This document shows positions 1 to 6,414 of a stretch of DNA of 11,291 nucleotides, one piece after another (the stretch's first letter is position 1; every line of letters starts with the position of its first letter). Position numbers and translations under genes: made by a program. Source of the DNA: Tidjanibacter sp. (lineage in GTDB: Bacteria > Bacteroidota > Bacteroidia > Bacteroidales > Rikenellaceae); assembly GCA_017379955.1 (NCBI GenBank), contig JAFNVE010000189.1, forward strand, positions 1-11,291, given 5' to 3'. Below the pieces are notes generated by a model. That model ran no database searches. It was not told the DNA's origin and saw nothing but the letters and a program-made list of their open reading frames with translations.

Positions 1-1202
1 CAGGAAATAAGAGTACAAAAGAGTCTAACAGTAATCCCACTCTTTCGGCAGATAATACAAAGGCAACTTTCGAGTTCCCTGCCTTCACCTCCCCTGCTGA
101 TTCGGCGAATTTTATTGACTACATTGCTGTTTATGGTGGTACAGATCTTGATCTTAATTATCAGAGAGGTCATAGTTCGCATTATTTCAAGGTAACAGTT
201 CCTGCTACTCAGGCTCCTGCTGTTGGACAGTTTGATCCTAAGGCTGCCATTATGGGTGCTACTGTACTTGGCGAGATGGAGGCATCGACAAACCTTAGCC
301 TCGATTTTGATCACTTGGTAGCCTATGCAATGCTTAATGTAAAGGGTCTGAATTGCGGTAGCGAGAAGGTGCAGAGCGTAACTATCACAAGCAATGAACA
401 CAAAATTGCTGGTGCTGCAAATTGGGATTATATAGGTGGAACATCTTTTAAACCTCGTGGTTCTGATGCCGCTGTTAAGAGTATTACTGTTGATTTGAGC
501 GAGCAGACTCTTACAACTAACGATTTTGAGGTATATTTCACTGCAATTCCTACCGACTTTGTTGCAGGTAATAAACTTACTTTTGTTGTAACTACCGATG
601 CCAAAACTTATACCAAAAATGTGGATGTAGCGAGCGCATTCTCGCTGACTCAGGGTAAAATATTGGATTTCTCGGTGAACTTTGCAGGTGTTGCAGCTGA
701 CGGCAGTATTCAGTATGATACTTACGAGTTGGTAACTAATGTGGCAAATCTTGCTCATAATGATGAGATTTTGATTGTTGCTAAAAATGGTGAGAAATAT
801 TATGCTGCAACAACTTTTGTAAGTCCTGAACTAAGTACAACAGTAGTAAATGTATCTGGTACAACTATTTCTCTTCCCCAAACGGACAATACTCTTGTTT
901 ACAGGTTGGAGGCGTATAATGGGAATTGGACTTTCTATGATATTGAAACAGGAAAGTATTTCCGCTATGGTTCTAGTGCTAATCTGGCTGGCGTGAACAG
1001 TGGTGATGTACAAATTGCGGATAATAATAATTGGAAGAAAGCACAATGGACTATAACTATTTCGGATAGTAAGGCTTCAATTACAAATACTGTTGACACT
1101 ACTAGATTGTTATTAATGGATAACAGTAATAATGCATTTAAAGCCTATAAGCCAGGTAGTTCTTATATTACCCCCTCCATCTACAAGAAGAAGGTAAACT
1201 AA
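1..1202 (+). CDS. Fimbrillin-like surface protein, 3' part (5' end outside window)
   Basis: The reading frame is open from base 3 without a stop, so the gene starts upstream; the ATG at 252 is internal. About 400 residues are visible. The first ~240 have the look of the Bacteroidetes fimbrillin/Mfa-like fold: a segment with FDPKAAIMGAT, then DFDHLVAYAMLNVKGL, then TLTTNDFEVYFTAIPTDF and a closing GKILDFSVNF strand. The last ~160 residues resemble the beta-rich C-terminal domain of many Bacteroides secreted proteins, recognisable by NDEILIVAKNGEKYYA, the ETGKYFRYG strand and a terminal YKKK. Such proteins are normally exported lipoproteins displayed on the outer membrane or built into pili; the signal peptide would lie upstream. 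The gene is more AT-rich than the phage-type genes, fitting a separate host origin. It ends in TAA just before a terminator. Family assignment is by recalled pattern; the exact role is unknown. Confidence 0.72.
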   Translation, partial: GNKSTKESNSNPTLSADNTKATFEFPAFTSPADSANFIDYIAVYGGTDLDLNYQRGHSSHYFKVTVPATQAPAVGQFDPKAAIMGATVLGEMEASTNLSLDFDHLVAYAMLNVKGLNCGSEKVQSVTITSNEHKIAGAANWDYIGGTSFKPRGSDAAVKSITVDLSEQTLTTNDFEVYFTAIPTDFVAGNKLTFVVTTDAKTYTKNVDVASAFSLTQGKILDFSVNFAGVAADGSIQYDTYELVTNVANLAHNDEILIVAKNGEKYYAATTFVSPELSTTVVNVSGTTISLPQTDNTLVYRLEAYNGNWTFYDIETGKYFRYGSSANLAGVNSGDVQIADNNNWKKAQWTITISDSKASITNTVDTTRLLLMDNSNNAFKAYKPGSSYITPSIYKKKVN

Positions 1203-1228
1203 TTTTTAGTTGAGAAGATAAAAATTTT

Positions 1229-1265
1229 GCGCCTGTCGAGTGAGTCGGCAGGCGCATTTTTTTTT
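1229..1265 (+). terminator. Intrinsic terminator of the fimbrillin-like gene
   Basis: An 11-bp stem pairs GCGCCTGTCGA (1229-1239) with TCGGCAGGCGC (1245-1255), with one G-U pair and a GTGAG loop. It is followed by A and nine T (1257-1265). It lies 26 nt after the stop codon. On the opposite strand the G-U pair becomes an A-C mismatch and the T run is shorter, so it may stop transcription of the converging terminase gene less efficiently. Confidence 0.93.
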
Positions 1266-1358
1266 GTGGGTGGGATTTGGCATTGGGTGGGTTTTGGAGT
1301 GGGGTGGTGCTCCCGAAGAGTGCATTGGTGTTCTCGGGGGGGGGAGGTTGTGGGGTTG
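1266..1358. other. G-rich convergent spacer with G9 run and possible G-quadruplex
   Basis: This spacer between the fimbrillin terminator and the terminase stop is very G-rich on the plus strand. GGG runs at 1268-1270, 1272-1274, 1285-1287 and 1289-1291 are separated by 1, 10 and 1 nt, which fits a loose intramolecular G-quadruplex. A run of nine G occupies 1336-1344, 14 nt beyond the terminase stop. No gene is supported here. Confidence 0.5.
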
Positions 1359-2768
1359 TCAGCGTTTGAAGCAGGTCTTCATCTTGCGGGTGGGGCGGGT
1401 GAGTTCCTGCTCGACGATGGCGGTGAGCACATCAGGTGCGTCGTGCCAGCGGTTGGAGCGGAACTTGCGGTTGTACGAGAGCAGGTGGGAGGCCAAGTCG
1501 GGCCAGCGATATTGCCAATCGTAGGGCATAACGACTCGGCGCAGCACCGTGGAGGCGTTTGACAAGATGCGCGCCTCTTTATTTGCGCTCTGGTGAAACC
1601 AGGTCACATTAGCCTCCGGCACGAGGCGCATAAGGGTACGGGCAAAGCCACGGCCTCCGTTATTACTCTCGACAACCACATCGCGTGTGCCAACCCTGCG
1701 GAGCATATCGGCGGTGAGCTCCTCGGTGACCTCCATACGTTCGCGCGAGTAGACAACATCCTCCACATATATATCGCCATCCGCCCCCACGGCATAGCAG
1801 ACCGAGCAGAGGTGGTCATCGCCCGTATCTGCCGTATCGGTATAGTTTGCCCTGCGCACAATATCCCTCGGCAGGCTCTCCCAGGTGCGAAACCTATCGC
1901 CATAGAGCAGGCCCTCCTTATTGTTCGGGTTGCCCTGATACATAGCCTCAAAGCGCAGCGGGTCGAGCTGTCGTTTCTCGGCAAGGAGTGCTGCGCTATG
2001 GCGTTCGGGCCACAGTGCTTCGCCCACGGCGCGTGGGTCAATCTCGGTGGCGGGGGACTCCTTGATAGCTTGCAGGTCGAGCCTCAGCCACTCGGTAGGT
2101 AGTGCGTTGTCCAACTGATTCCACTCGCAGAGCGTTACCACCTTCTCGCGCGCAGAGATAAGGCCAATAAGGTCCTCCTCGTGCCAGCGAGTAAAGACAA
2201 TAATCTCCTGTGAGTTATTGTGCAGGCGGGTGCGCACAACAGAGGTGTACCAATCCCAGCAGTTCTCGCGGATGACGGGCGAGTTGGCCTCCATAGCATC
2301 CTTATAGAGGTCGTCGATGATGACAACATCGACCGTGTTGCCCGTCAGCGGGCCCTCCCTGCCCACAGCCGTAAGGTCTCCCGAGTGGCCGACAATCTCC
2401 ACCTGCTCGGCGGTGCGCAGATGAGAGCCTCGTGCACCTGCACCCTTAATCGTTGTGTCGGGGAAGAGGGCGTTGTAGGCTTCGGAGTCGATGATGCGTT
2501 GCACACGTTTGTTGAATCGCTTGGCCAGCGAGGCACTATAACTCGCAATGGCGATATGCAGGTCGGGGTTGAGTCCCAACATATAGGCGGGCAACAACAC
2601 CGACGAGCCGAGCGACTTGCCGTGCTGAGGCGGGATAGTAACCATAAGGCGTCGGATGCGACCCTCGGCAAAGGCCTCCAAAACCCGATAATAGGTGGTG
2701 TGGTAGGTCGAGAGGTCGAGGAAAGGCATAACGCCCTTGGCAAATTCGGAAAAAGTAATCCTCTCCAT
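1359..2768 (-). CDS. terL: Phage terminase large subunit
   Basis: This 469-aa protein is the ATPase/nuclease motor that packages DNA into a procapsid and cuts it. The N-terminal ATPase has a Walker A-type PPQHGKS at residues 46-52, a Walker B VVIIDD ending near 153, and the coupling motif FTRWHEEDL at 192-200, typical of this terminase branch. The C-terminal RNase H-like nuclease shows NYTDTAD (candidate Asp311), VVVESNNGG (Glu367) and WHDAPDVLTA (Asp443/446), so all three expected acidic positions are present. Length is normal and no frameshift is seen, so it appears intact. The ATG at 2766-2768 is chosen because ERITFSEFAKGVMPFLD gives a normal N-terminus; there is no clear Shine-Dalgarno. 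It lies 21 nt behind the 102-aa gene and probably shares its transcript. Unusually, it points away from the structural genes and is separated from them by host genes. Confidence 0.95.
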   Translation of the reverse strand: MERITFSEFAKGVMPFLDLSTYHTTYYRVLEAFAEGRIRRLMVTIPPQHGKSLGSSVLLPAYMLGLNPDLHIAIASYSASLAKRFNKRVQRIIDSEAYNALFPDTTIKGAGARGSHLRTAEQVEIVGHSGDLTAVGREGPLTGNTVDVVIIDDLYKDAMEANSPVIRENCWDWYTSVVRTRLHNNSQEIIVFTRWHEEDLIGLISAREKVVTLCEWNQLDNALPTEWLRLDLQAIKESPATEIDPRAVGEALWPERHSAALLAEKRQLDPLRFEAMYQGNPNNKEGLLYGDRFRTWESLPRDIVRRANYTDTADTGDDHLCSVCYAVGADGDIYVEDVVYSRERMEVTEELTADMLRRVGTRDVVVESNNGGRGFARTLMRLVPEANVTWFHQSANKEARILSNASTVLRRVVMPYDWQYRWPDLASHLLSYNRKFRSNRWHDAPDVLTAIVEQELTRPTRKMKTCFKR

Positions 2769-2789
2769 ATATATTAATAGGTATATGGA

Positions 2790-3098
2790 TTAGTCGAGGA
2801 AAAGAGTGTGCAGGTAGCGGAACGAAAAGTCGTTCAGGCACTCCTCGCCATCAACCTCGGTGATGAACTCCCACCACACTGGGACAATGTCGGTGATGTC
2901 CGATGGGGAGTGGCCGTCGCGATAGATAATCGCCGAGAGTTTGAGCCTGCACTCCATCTGTGGGTCGGGAATCTCTATCGTGCCGCTAAACCATTGCTTG
3001 TCGTCAATCGCCTCGGCCAACCGCTCGGCAACCAGGGCGTAGAGTGCGGGGGTGATCTCCACTTCGCGCACCCTTACTGTTTTTTCTCTCTCATTCAT
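2790..3098 (-). CDS. Unknown 102-aa phage-associated protein upstream of terL
   Basis: I do not recognise this family. The protein is acidic, starts MNEREKTVRVREVEI and ends FRYLHTLFLD. It looks like a small alpha/beta fold: a predicted helix (PALYALVAERLAEAI), beta strands around FSGTIEIPD and CRLKLSAIIYRD, a conserved-looking VPVWWEFITEVDGEE and a closing strand. No helix-turn-helix, signal peptide or membrane segment is visible. It occupies the place where a small terminase subunit usually sits, 21 nt upstream of terL and on the same strand, but lacks the DNA-binding helix pair expected of one. Its promoter appears to be the minus-strand element at 3255-3286, giving a 5' leader of roughly 150 nt. 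Expression with terminase suggests a packaging-related or accessory role, which is inference only. Confidence 0.8.
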   Translation of the reverse strand: MNEREKTVRVREVEITPALYALVAERLAEAIDDKQWFSGTIEIPDPQMECRLKLSAIIYRDGHSPSDITDIVPVWWEFITEVDGEECLNDFSFRYLHTLFLD

Positions 3099-3216
3099 AA
3101 TCTGAATAATGTTTAATTAATTAACTTTATAATTGCACTTTAACTACCATCTATTCACCCTTTTGTTGAGTTCGGCACGGTTAATGAGTCAATAATTAGA
3201 TAGTTTTATATTATTT

Positions 3217-3237
3217 ATTTGTTTTTTAAAAACAAAT
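3217..3237. promoter_or_regulatory. 21-bp palindromic operator candidate
   Basis: Perfect inverted repeat: half-site ATTTGTTTTT, a single central T, then the exact complement AAAAACAAAT. Size and symmetry suit a dimeric HTH repressor. It covers the -33 box of the repressor promoter and lies just downstream of the predicted start of the leftward terL transcript, so one bound dimer could affect both. The site is AT-rich, so some symmetry could be chance, but ten perfect pairs at this exact spot is notable. Confidence 0.6.
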
Positions 3238-3249
3238 TGTTTAATTTTG
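3218..3249 (+). promoter_or_regulatory. Repressor promoter (TTTG-N20-TAATTTTG)
   Basis: A full match to the Bacteroidetes promoter form: TTTG at 3218-3221, a 20-nt spacer and TAATTTTG at 3242-3249. The expected start is near 3256, giving a ~72-nt leader to the repressor ATG. The start regions of this promoter and the minus-strand promoter overlap, so simultaneous use would collide. The palindrome at 3217-3237 covers the -33 box and most of the spacer, the position expected for autorepression. Confidence 0.75.
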
Positions 3250-3254
3250 CTGTA

Positions 3255-3286
3255 CAAATATAAGTTCAAAAAATAGAGATGTCAAT
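3255..3286 (-). promoter_or_regulatory. Minus-strand promoter of the terL unit (TTGACA-N17-TATATTTG)
   Basis: Read on the minus strand, ATTGACA (3286-3280) is followed after 17 nt by TATATTTG (3262-3255), matching the Bacteroidetes -7 consensus TAnnTTTG with a TTG core 20 nt upstream. The predicted start is near 3248. The hexamer TTGACA, the 17-nt spacing and the whole TATATTTG box are identical to those of the structural operon promoter at 6415-6446. It overlaps the repressor promoter on the other strand. Confidence 0.65.
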
Positions 3287-3327
3287 ATCAAGAGTTAAAT
3301 AAATTTACAAAATAATCATAAACATCT

Positions 3328-4023
3328 ATGACTGAGCAGGAAAAAAATATCGGCAGACGATTGAGAGAGTTGCGCAAAGAACTCGACTGGACACAAGACC
3401 AACTTGCCAAACTTTTGGGAGTGGGCAAGGGTGCAATCTCGATGGTGGAGACCGGTAAAGGTGGTCTCTCGGAGCGCAACAAGAACATCCTTGTTCACGA
3501 GCTCAATGTAAATCCTGACTGGATTGAGATGGGTAAGGGTGAGATTTTCAATGCTCCGCGCGAGCAGGTGCTCTCGTTCCGAGCAAAGACCGATAATAGT
3601 GTGCCCTATCAGAGTGTGCCTCTCTATGCGATTGAGGGAACGGCTGGGCTGGTGCCACTCTTCAACGATGCGCAGTCGCACACACCCGTAGACTACATTC
3701 ACATCCCCAATATGCCTAAGTGCGACGGTGCAATCAACATTGTCGGAGATAGTATGTATCCTCTGCTCAAGAGTGGCGATATCGTGCTCTACAAGCAGTT
3801 GCAGAACATCGACGATATATTTTGGGGTGATATGTATCTCCTCTCGGTGGATATCGATGGCGAAGAGTATATAACCGTGAAGTATATCCAGAAGGCCGAC
3901 AAAGAGGGATTTGTGCGTTTGGTAAGTCAGAATCCTCCCCACGCGGACAAGGATGTGGAGATAGAGCGAATCAGAGCCATTGCCTTTGTGAAGGCAAGTA
4001 TCCGTATGAACTCTATGCATTAA
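3328..4023 (+). CDS. CI/LexA-type repressor, XRE HTH plus S24 peptidase
   Basis: This 231-aa protein has a complete XRE helix-turn-helix at about residues 8-63 (IGRRLRELRK, DQLAKLLGVGKGAISMVETG), a short linker, and an S24 self-cleaving peptidase domain from about 95. GDSMYP carries the candidate nucleophile Ser142 and ITVKYI the general base Lys185. Their 43-residue spacing equals that of lambda CI (149/192). An Ala106-Gly107 pair lies 36 residues before the serine, close to the 35 of LexA, so a cleavable site seems present. Proteins of this type silence lytic genes and cleave themselves when bound to RecA filaments after DNA damage. It is preceded by its own promoter and a palindromic operator, and faces away from the terL unit in a classic switch layout. 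I infer that it controls both phage blocks in this window; its targets are not proven. Confidence 0.93.
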   Translation: MTEQEKNIGRRLRELRKELDWTQDQLAKLLGVGKGAISMVETGKGGLSERNKNILVHELNVNPDWIEMGKGEIFNAPREQVLSFRAKTDNSVPYQSVPLYAIEGTAGLVPLFNDAQSHTPVDYIHIPNMPKCDGAINIVGDSMYPLLKSGDIVLYKQLQNIDDIFWGDMYLLSVDIDGEEYITVKYIQKADKEGFVRLVSQNPPHADKDVEIERIRAIAFVKASIRMNSMH

Positions 4024-4127
4024 TTGTGAGAAACCTATGTCTGTCTTGCTCCTCTCGGCTGCTGTCTGGAAATGTCTGAGTAGCGAGTGCAAGTGTTGCA
4101 AGAAATAGTTTGAGTAAAGCATAATGA

Positions 4128-4163
4128 AAGGCGTCGCTCCAAATGGGGTGACGCCTTGTATTT
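4128..4163 (+). terminator. Terminator-like hairpin after the repressor gene
   Basis: AAGGCGTC (4128-4135) pairs with GACGCCTT (4150-4157), and GCTCC (4136-4140) continues the stem with GGGGT (4145-4149) through two G-U pairs, leaving an AAAT loop: 13 bp in all. The G-U pairs show it is designed for plus-strand RNA. The following GTATTT is a poor U tract, so termination may be partial. It lies about 105 nt after the repressor stop. Confidence 0.55.
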
Positions 4164-4254
4164 AAAAAGGATATGGGGAAGACTCTCGTCTGCCCCATCT
4201 CATCAGGTTAGGTTAGTTAGGTTAATGAGGTACGGGATGGTTCCCGTATAACAT
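4164..4254 (-). ncRNA. Candidate small RNA of three stacked hairpins
   Basis: On the minus strand a consensus promoter is followed by about 90 nt that fold into three almost contiguous hairpins. H1 pairs TACGGGA with TCCCGTA (4231-4248, perfect, 4-nt loop). H2 pairs CTCATTA with TGATGAG (4199-4229), with a 17-nt loop built of ACCTAAC-like repeats. H3 (4173-4198) pairs ATGGGG with CCCCAT and AGAC with GTCT around a GAGA loop, a GNRA tetraloop in this orientation only. Five U (4168-4164) follow shortly after H3, so H3 may be the terminator. One nucleotide separates H1 and H2, and none separates H2 and H3. I do not recognise a known family; it is not SRP RNA, tmRNA or a tRNA. It converges on the repressor gene, so read-through would be antisense to the repressor mRNA. 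Confidence 0.5.
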
Positions 4255-4259
4255 CAATA

Positions 4260-4290
4260 CAAAGATAGGCTCTATTTTTATATTTACAAA
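4260..4290 (-). promoter_or_regulatory. Minus-strand promoter for the candidate small RNA (TTTG-N19-TATCTTTG)
   Basis: Read on the minus strand, TTTG (4290-4287), a 19-nt AT-rich spacer and TATCTTTG (4267-4260) fully match the Bacteroidetes vegetative promoter. The predicted start is near 4254. No convincing protein-coding gene follows on this strand, which is the main reason for proposing an RNA product. Confidence 0.7.
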
Positions 4291-4591
4291 CATTTCCAAC
4301 TCCAATTTGGTACTTTTTTAATTTTTTATTTTCACTATTTTTCAAAGGGGATATTTTTTAAAATTTTAATAAATGTTTGTAATTGATTTATTAAATTTTT
4401 TTAAAAAGACAAACCGCCTCAGAGTGCGCTGTGGGGCGGTTTTTGGTTGATGTATATTTAGTATTTGTTTAGATTTTTGTAGTTTCGGGATAGAATTAGT
4501 TACAGATTGTAAGCGGGTAACAAAAATTGAGAAAAATGTTAAATATTTTTCATCGGTGCTTTTGATTGCCCTTTTTGCGAAAAATGCCCAA
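4291..4591. other. AT-rich gene-free stretch
   Basis: No gene is supported here. The stretch is strongly AT-rich, especially 4310-4410, and holds the bidirectional terminator at 4411-4444. It also has a weak AT hairpin, GAAAAAT (4531-4537) with ATTTTTC (4545-4551), within the likely 3' untranslated region of the leftward membrane-protein gene. No TAnnTTTG promoter with a matching -33 box was found. Confidence 0.5.
4411..4444. terminator. Bidirectional intrinsic terminator
   Basis: AAACCGCCTCA (4411-4421) pairs with TGGGGCGGTTT (4432-4442), 11 bp with one G-U pair. On the plus strand five T (4440-4444) run from the stem. On the minus strand the stem is followed by a T-rich TTTGTCTTTTT, though with one A-C mismatch. 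In the minus direction it would end the membrane-protein transcript, about 150 nt after its stop codon; in the plus direction it would shield that gene from the repressor side. Confidence 0.72.
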
Positions 4592-5572
4592 TTAAAATAC
4601 CATTGCTCCAAATGCCAAAGTAAGGAGCAAAAGGTAGCCGATAAGGGTAACAATATGGGGCCAGCGAGCGAAAAAGAGGTGGGCAATCACTGCAAATCCG
4701 CTGGCGAAAAGGGCATAGAAATAGGGGGTAGGCGACTCGAAAAAGAGCATGGTGAGTGCGCCAAGAGCTATCAGTGTAAAGTGCAAATTAATCTTTTTGG
4801 GGCGGGTGCGCATACTCGAGCCTGCAACAACGAGCGACACAAGAGAGCAGAGAATAATCAGTGCCATAAAGGTGAGGAGAATGCCTTCGCTCAGTCGGTC
4901 GATTGTGAAAAGGTCTGCAATCTGGAATCCGCTATTGCTGAGTGCAAAGAGGTTCTCGTTTAGCGTAGTCGCTACGTCCTGCTCAGCAAAGAGCCACCAC
5001 AGCCAGGTGCAGAGCACGGTGGGAAGCAAGACGCCGGCCAATCCTGCAAGCCACTCGCGGGGTGTGCGTTCATAGATGGGCATCATCAGCAGCGAGAGGA
5101 GCACGACGGGTAGTGCGTTGGGGTAGAGGAGGGGTATTATGCCGATAAAGAAGAAGCCCTCGAAGAGTGGTGCGAATATCAGTGTGCGTTTGAAACTGCG
5201 AATCAGACGGCTCGAACCTGCCAGGAGAAATGTGGCTGCAAGCTGAGGGATTACCGAGCCGGTCTGGATAGTAGTTGTGCAGGCGGCAATGGTGTAGAGC
5301 ACCATAGGCACAAAGGAACGCACGATAGAGGCCGAGTAGCGGGTGACGATGCGCGCAGCAAGCAGCGAGTTGACAATGATGAGCAGTGTGGCGAAGAGTG
5401 CGCCGAAAAGGGTGCCTGCACCGCCAAAGATGCCCTCAATCACCTCGGCAGTTGGTGTGGCTGCTGCTATAGCCTCACGCTCGCCCAGGGTGAAGAGTAC
5501 GCCGGTGAGCAATAGTGCTCCCTCGGTGAGGAGAATTATGGCGGCGGGCTGTTTGAGGATGTCTGTCTTCAT
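4592..5572 (-). CDS. Polytopic inner-membrane protein, DUF6427-like
   Basis: This 326-aa protein is mostly hydrophobic, with roughly nine to eleven predicted membrane segments, for example near residues 10-27, 47-75, 87-105, 130-150, 172-192, 228-252, 266-280 and 307-326. It has no cleavable signal peptide and no soluble domain. A loop ending in RLIRSFKRT, followed by an FFFIGIIPLLYP segment and then RTPREWLAGLAGVLLP, resembles the Bacteroidota family DUF6427 as I recall it (about 310 residues, similar arginine-rich central loop and R-W-G-P pattern). The function of that family is unknown to me. The gene is divergent from rnhB with only 78 nt between starts, and both look like ordinary chromosomal genes rather than phage cargo. 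Start chosen at 5572 because MKTDILKQPAAIILL leads directly into the first membrane segment. Confidence 0.82.
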   Translation of the reverse strand: MKTDILKQPAAIILLTEGALLLTGVLFTLGEREAIAAATPTAEVIEGIFGGAGTLFGALFATLLIIVNSLLAARIVTRYSASIVRSFVPMVLYTIAACTTTIQTGSVIPQLAATFLLAGSSRLIRSFKRTLIFAPLFEGFFFIGIIPLLYPNALPVVLLSLLMMPIYERTPREWLAGLAGVLLPTVLCTWLWWLFAEQDVATTLNENLFALSNSGFQIADLFTIDRLSEGILLTFMALIILCSLVSLVVAGSSMRTRPKKINLHFTLIALGALTMLFFESPTPYFYALFASGFAVIAHLFFARWPHIVTLIGYLLLLTLAFGAMVF

Positions 5573-5591
5573 TGTCTGTGGTTTTCGCCTT

Positions 5592-5629
5592 CAAAAATAG
5601 TACTTTTTTCGCCAATTTCCCTATTTTTG
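5592..5629. promoter_or_regulatory. Divergent -7 boxes of the membrane-protein gene and rnhB
   Basis: The 78-nt divergent spacer holds two identical TATTTTTG boxes (TAnnTTTG consensus) in inverted orientation: 5622-5629 on the plus strand toward rnhB and 5599-5592 on the minus strand toward the membrane-protein gene, with 22 nt between them. No good -33 TTTG is present for either, so strength is uncertain. Confidence 0.5.
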
Positions 5630-5650
5630 TGGTATCAAAACGAAGTATAA

Positions 5651-6250
5651 ATGTTGCTCGAAACCTCATATATGAAAGGTGTGCTCGAAGCGGGATGCGA
5701 CGAGGCGGGGCGAGGACCACTTGCGGGGCCTGTCTTTGCTGCTGCCGTTATTCTGCCTGAGGGCTTTTCGCATCCGCTGCTCGACGATTCTAAGAAGATG
5801 AGCGAGAAGAACAGGCTGCTTCTCCGCGATATTATTATGAAGGAGGCGGTGGCTTGGGCTGTTGCTGAGGTGTCGCCTGAGGAGATTGACCGTATCAATA
5901 TATTGCGCGCCTCGTTCGAGGCTATGACGCGTGCGGTTGAGTCGCTCTCTGTGCGCCCCGAACACCTCTTGATTGATGGCAACAGGTTTATTTCACGTTT
6001 GGATATTCCATATCGTTGCGAGGTTAAGGGTGATGGCAGATTTGCAAATATTGCGGCGGCCTCTGTGCTTGCCAAGACGGCTCGTGACGAGCGTATGATG
6101 CAACTTGCGGCGGAGTTCCCTGGTTATGGATGGGAGAAAAATAAGGGTTACCCGACCCGTGAGCACCGTCAGGCGGTGGCTCGATTGGGTGCTACTCCGC
6201 ATCATCGTATGACCTTCCTGCACGAGAAGGATCAGCTTACGCTATTCTAA
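5651..6250 (+). CDS. rnhB: Ribonuclease HII
   Basis: RNase HII cleaves RNA in RNA-DNA hybrids and removes misincorporated ribonucleotides from the chromosome; it acts in the cytoplasm with Mn2+ or Mg2+. The 199-aa protein has the full signature: [13 protein letters not shown] (Asp17, Glu18), [12 protein letters not shown] (45-55), LLIDGN (Asp109), EVKGD (Asp128), then the [12 protein letters not shown] helix and the [17 protein letters not shown] segment. All four catalytic acids are present and the length is normal. The ATG at 5651 gives [22 protein letters not shown], matching the usual N-terminus of Bacteroidales homologues; a second ATG at 5672 would be shorter than the family. It is a housekeeping gene, and its position between two phage-type blocks is the odd point. 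Its promoter is probably the -7 box at 5622-5629. Confidence 0.97.
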   Translation: MLLETSYMKGVLEAGCDEAGRGPLAGPVFAAAVILPEGFSHPLLDDSKKMSEKNRLLLRDIIMKEAVAWAVAEVSPEEIDRINILRASFEAMTRAVESLSVRPEHLLIDGNRFISRLDIPYRCEVKGDGRFANIAAASVLAKTARDERMMQLAAEFPGYGWEKNKGYPTREHRQAVARLGATPHHRMTFLHEKDQLTLF

Positions 6251-6272
6251 TTTCCTTTCTTGTATACTTGTC

Positions 6273-6302
6273 TGTCGGTCTATTTGTATAGGCTGACCGA
6301 TG
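6273..6302 (+). terminator. Weak hairpin downstream of rnhB
   Basis: TCGGTC (6275-6280) pairs with GACCGA (6295-6300), extended by two G-U pairs on the outside, around a 14-nt loop that can add TAT/ATA. The following TGTCTTGTTG is not a real U tract. It may be a weak terminator or a 3'-end stabilising structure. Confidence 0.35.
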
Positions 6303-6371
6303 TCTTGTTGTTTATGTTCGGCGTGGCGAAAATTAATGTTATTTTTTTAGTTCCAGTAAATCAATTGTTTG

Positions 6372-6408
6372 GTTAAGAAATTATTCTAAAAGTTAAGAAA
6401 ATTATTCT
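6372..6408 (+). repeat. Tandem direct repeat just upstream of the structural operon promoter
   Basis: GTTAAGAAATTATTCT (6372-6387) is repeated as GTTAAGAAAATTATTCT (6392-6408) with one extra A. The period is 20 bp, about two helical turns, and the second copy ends 6 nt before the -33 box of the promoter at 6415. This is the usual placement for a pair of activator sites. No equally good copy was found upstream of the terL-unit promoter. Confidence 0.65.
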
Positions 6409-6414
6409 TTGGGT

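Noticed and set aside
1593..2777. Long plus-strand open frames (169 and 185 aa) opposite terL
   Set aside because: They are antisense to a well-supported terminase and show no family pattern; long shadow frames are expected in GC-richer genes.
3104..3144. Possible copies of the GTTAAGAAATTATTCT repeat upstream of the 102-aa gene on the minus strand
   Set aside because: Only about 7 contiguous bases (GAATAAT) match and the rest needs gaps in very AT-rich DNA; chance is the likelier explanation.
3316..4122. 268-aa minus-strand open frame across the repressor gene
   Set aside because: It is the antisense shadow of a clearly recognised HTH-S24 repressor; its translation is rich in His, Arg and Leu with no domain.
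4013..4198. 61-aa minus-strand open frame downstream of the small-RNA promoter
   Set aside because: Its start codon lies inside the base of hairpin H3, the protein has no recognisable pattern, and it runs antisense through the repressor terminator hairpin into the repressor end. A structured RNA explains the region better.
4206..4225. GGTTA tandem repeats as a telomere-like or phage attachment repeat
   Set aside because: Only three and a half short units are present and no second copy of the region was found in the window. They fit better as the open loop of hairpin H2.
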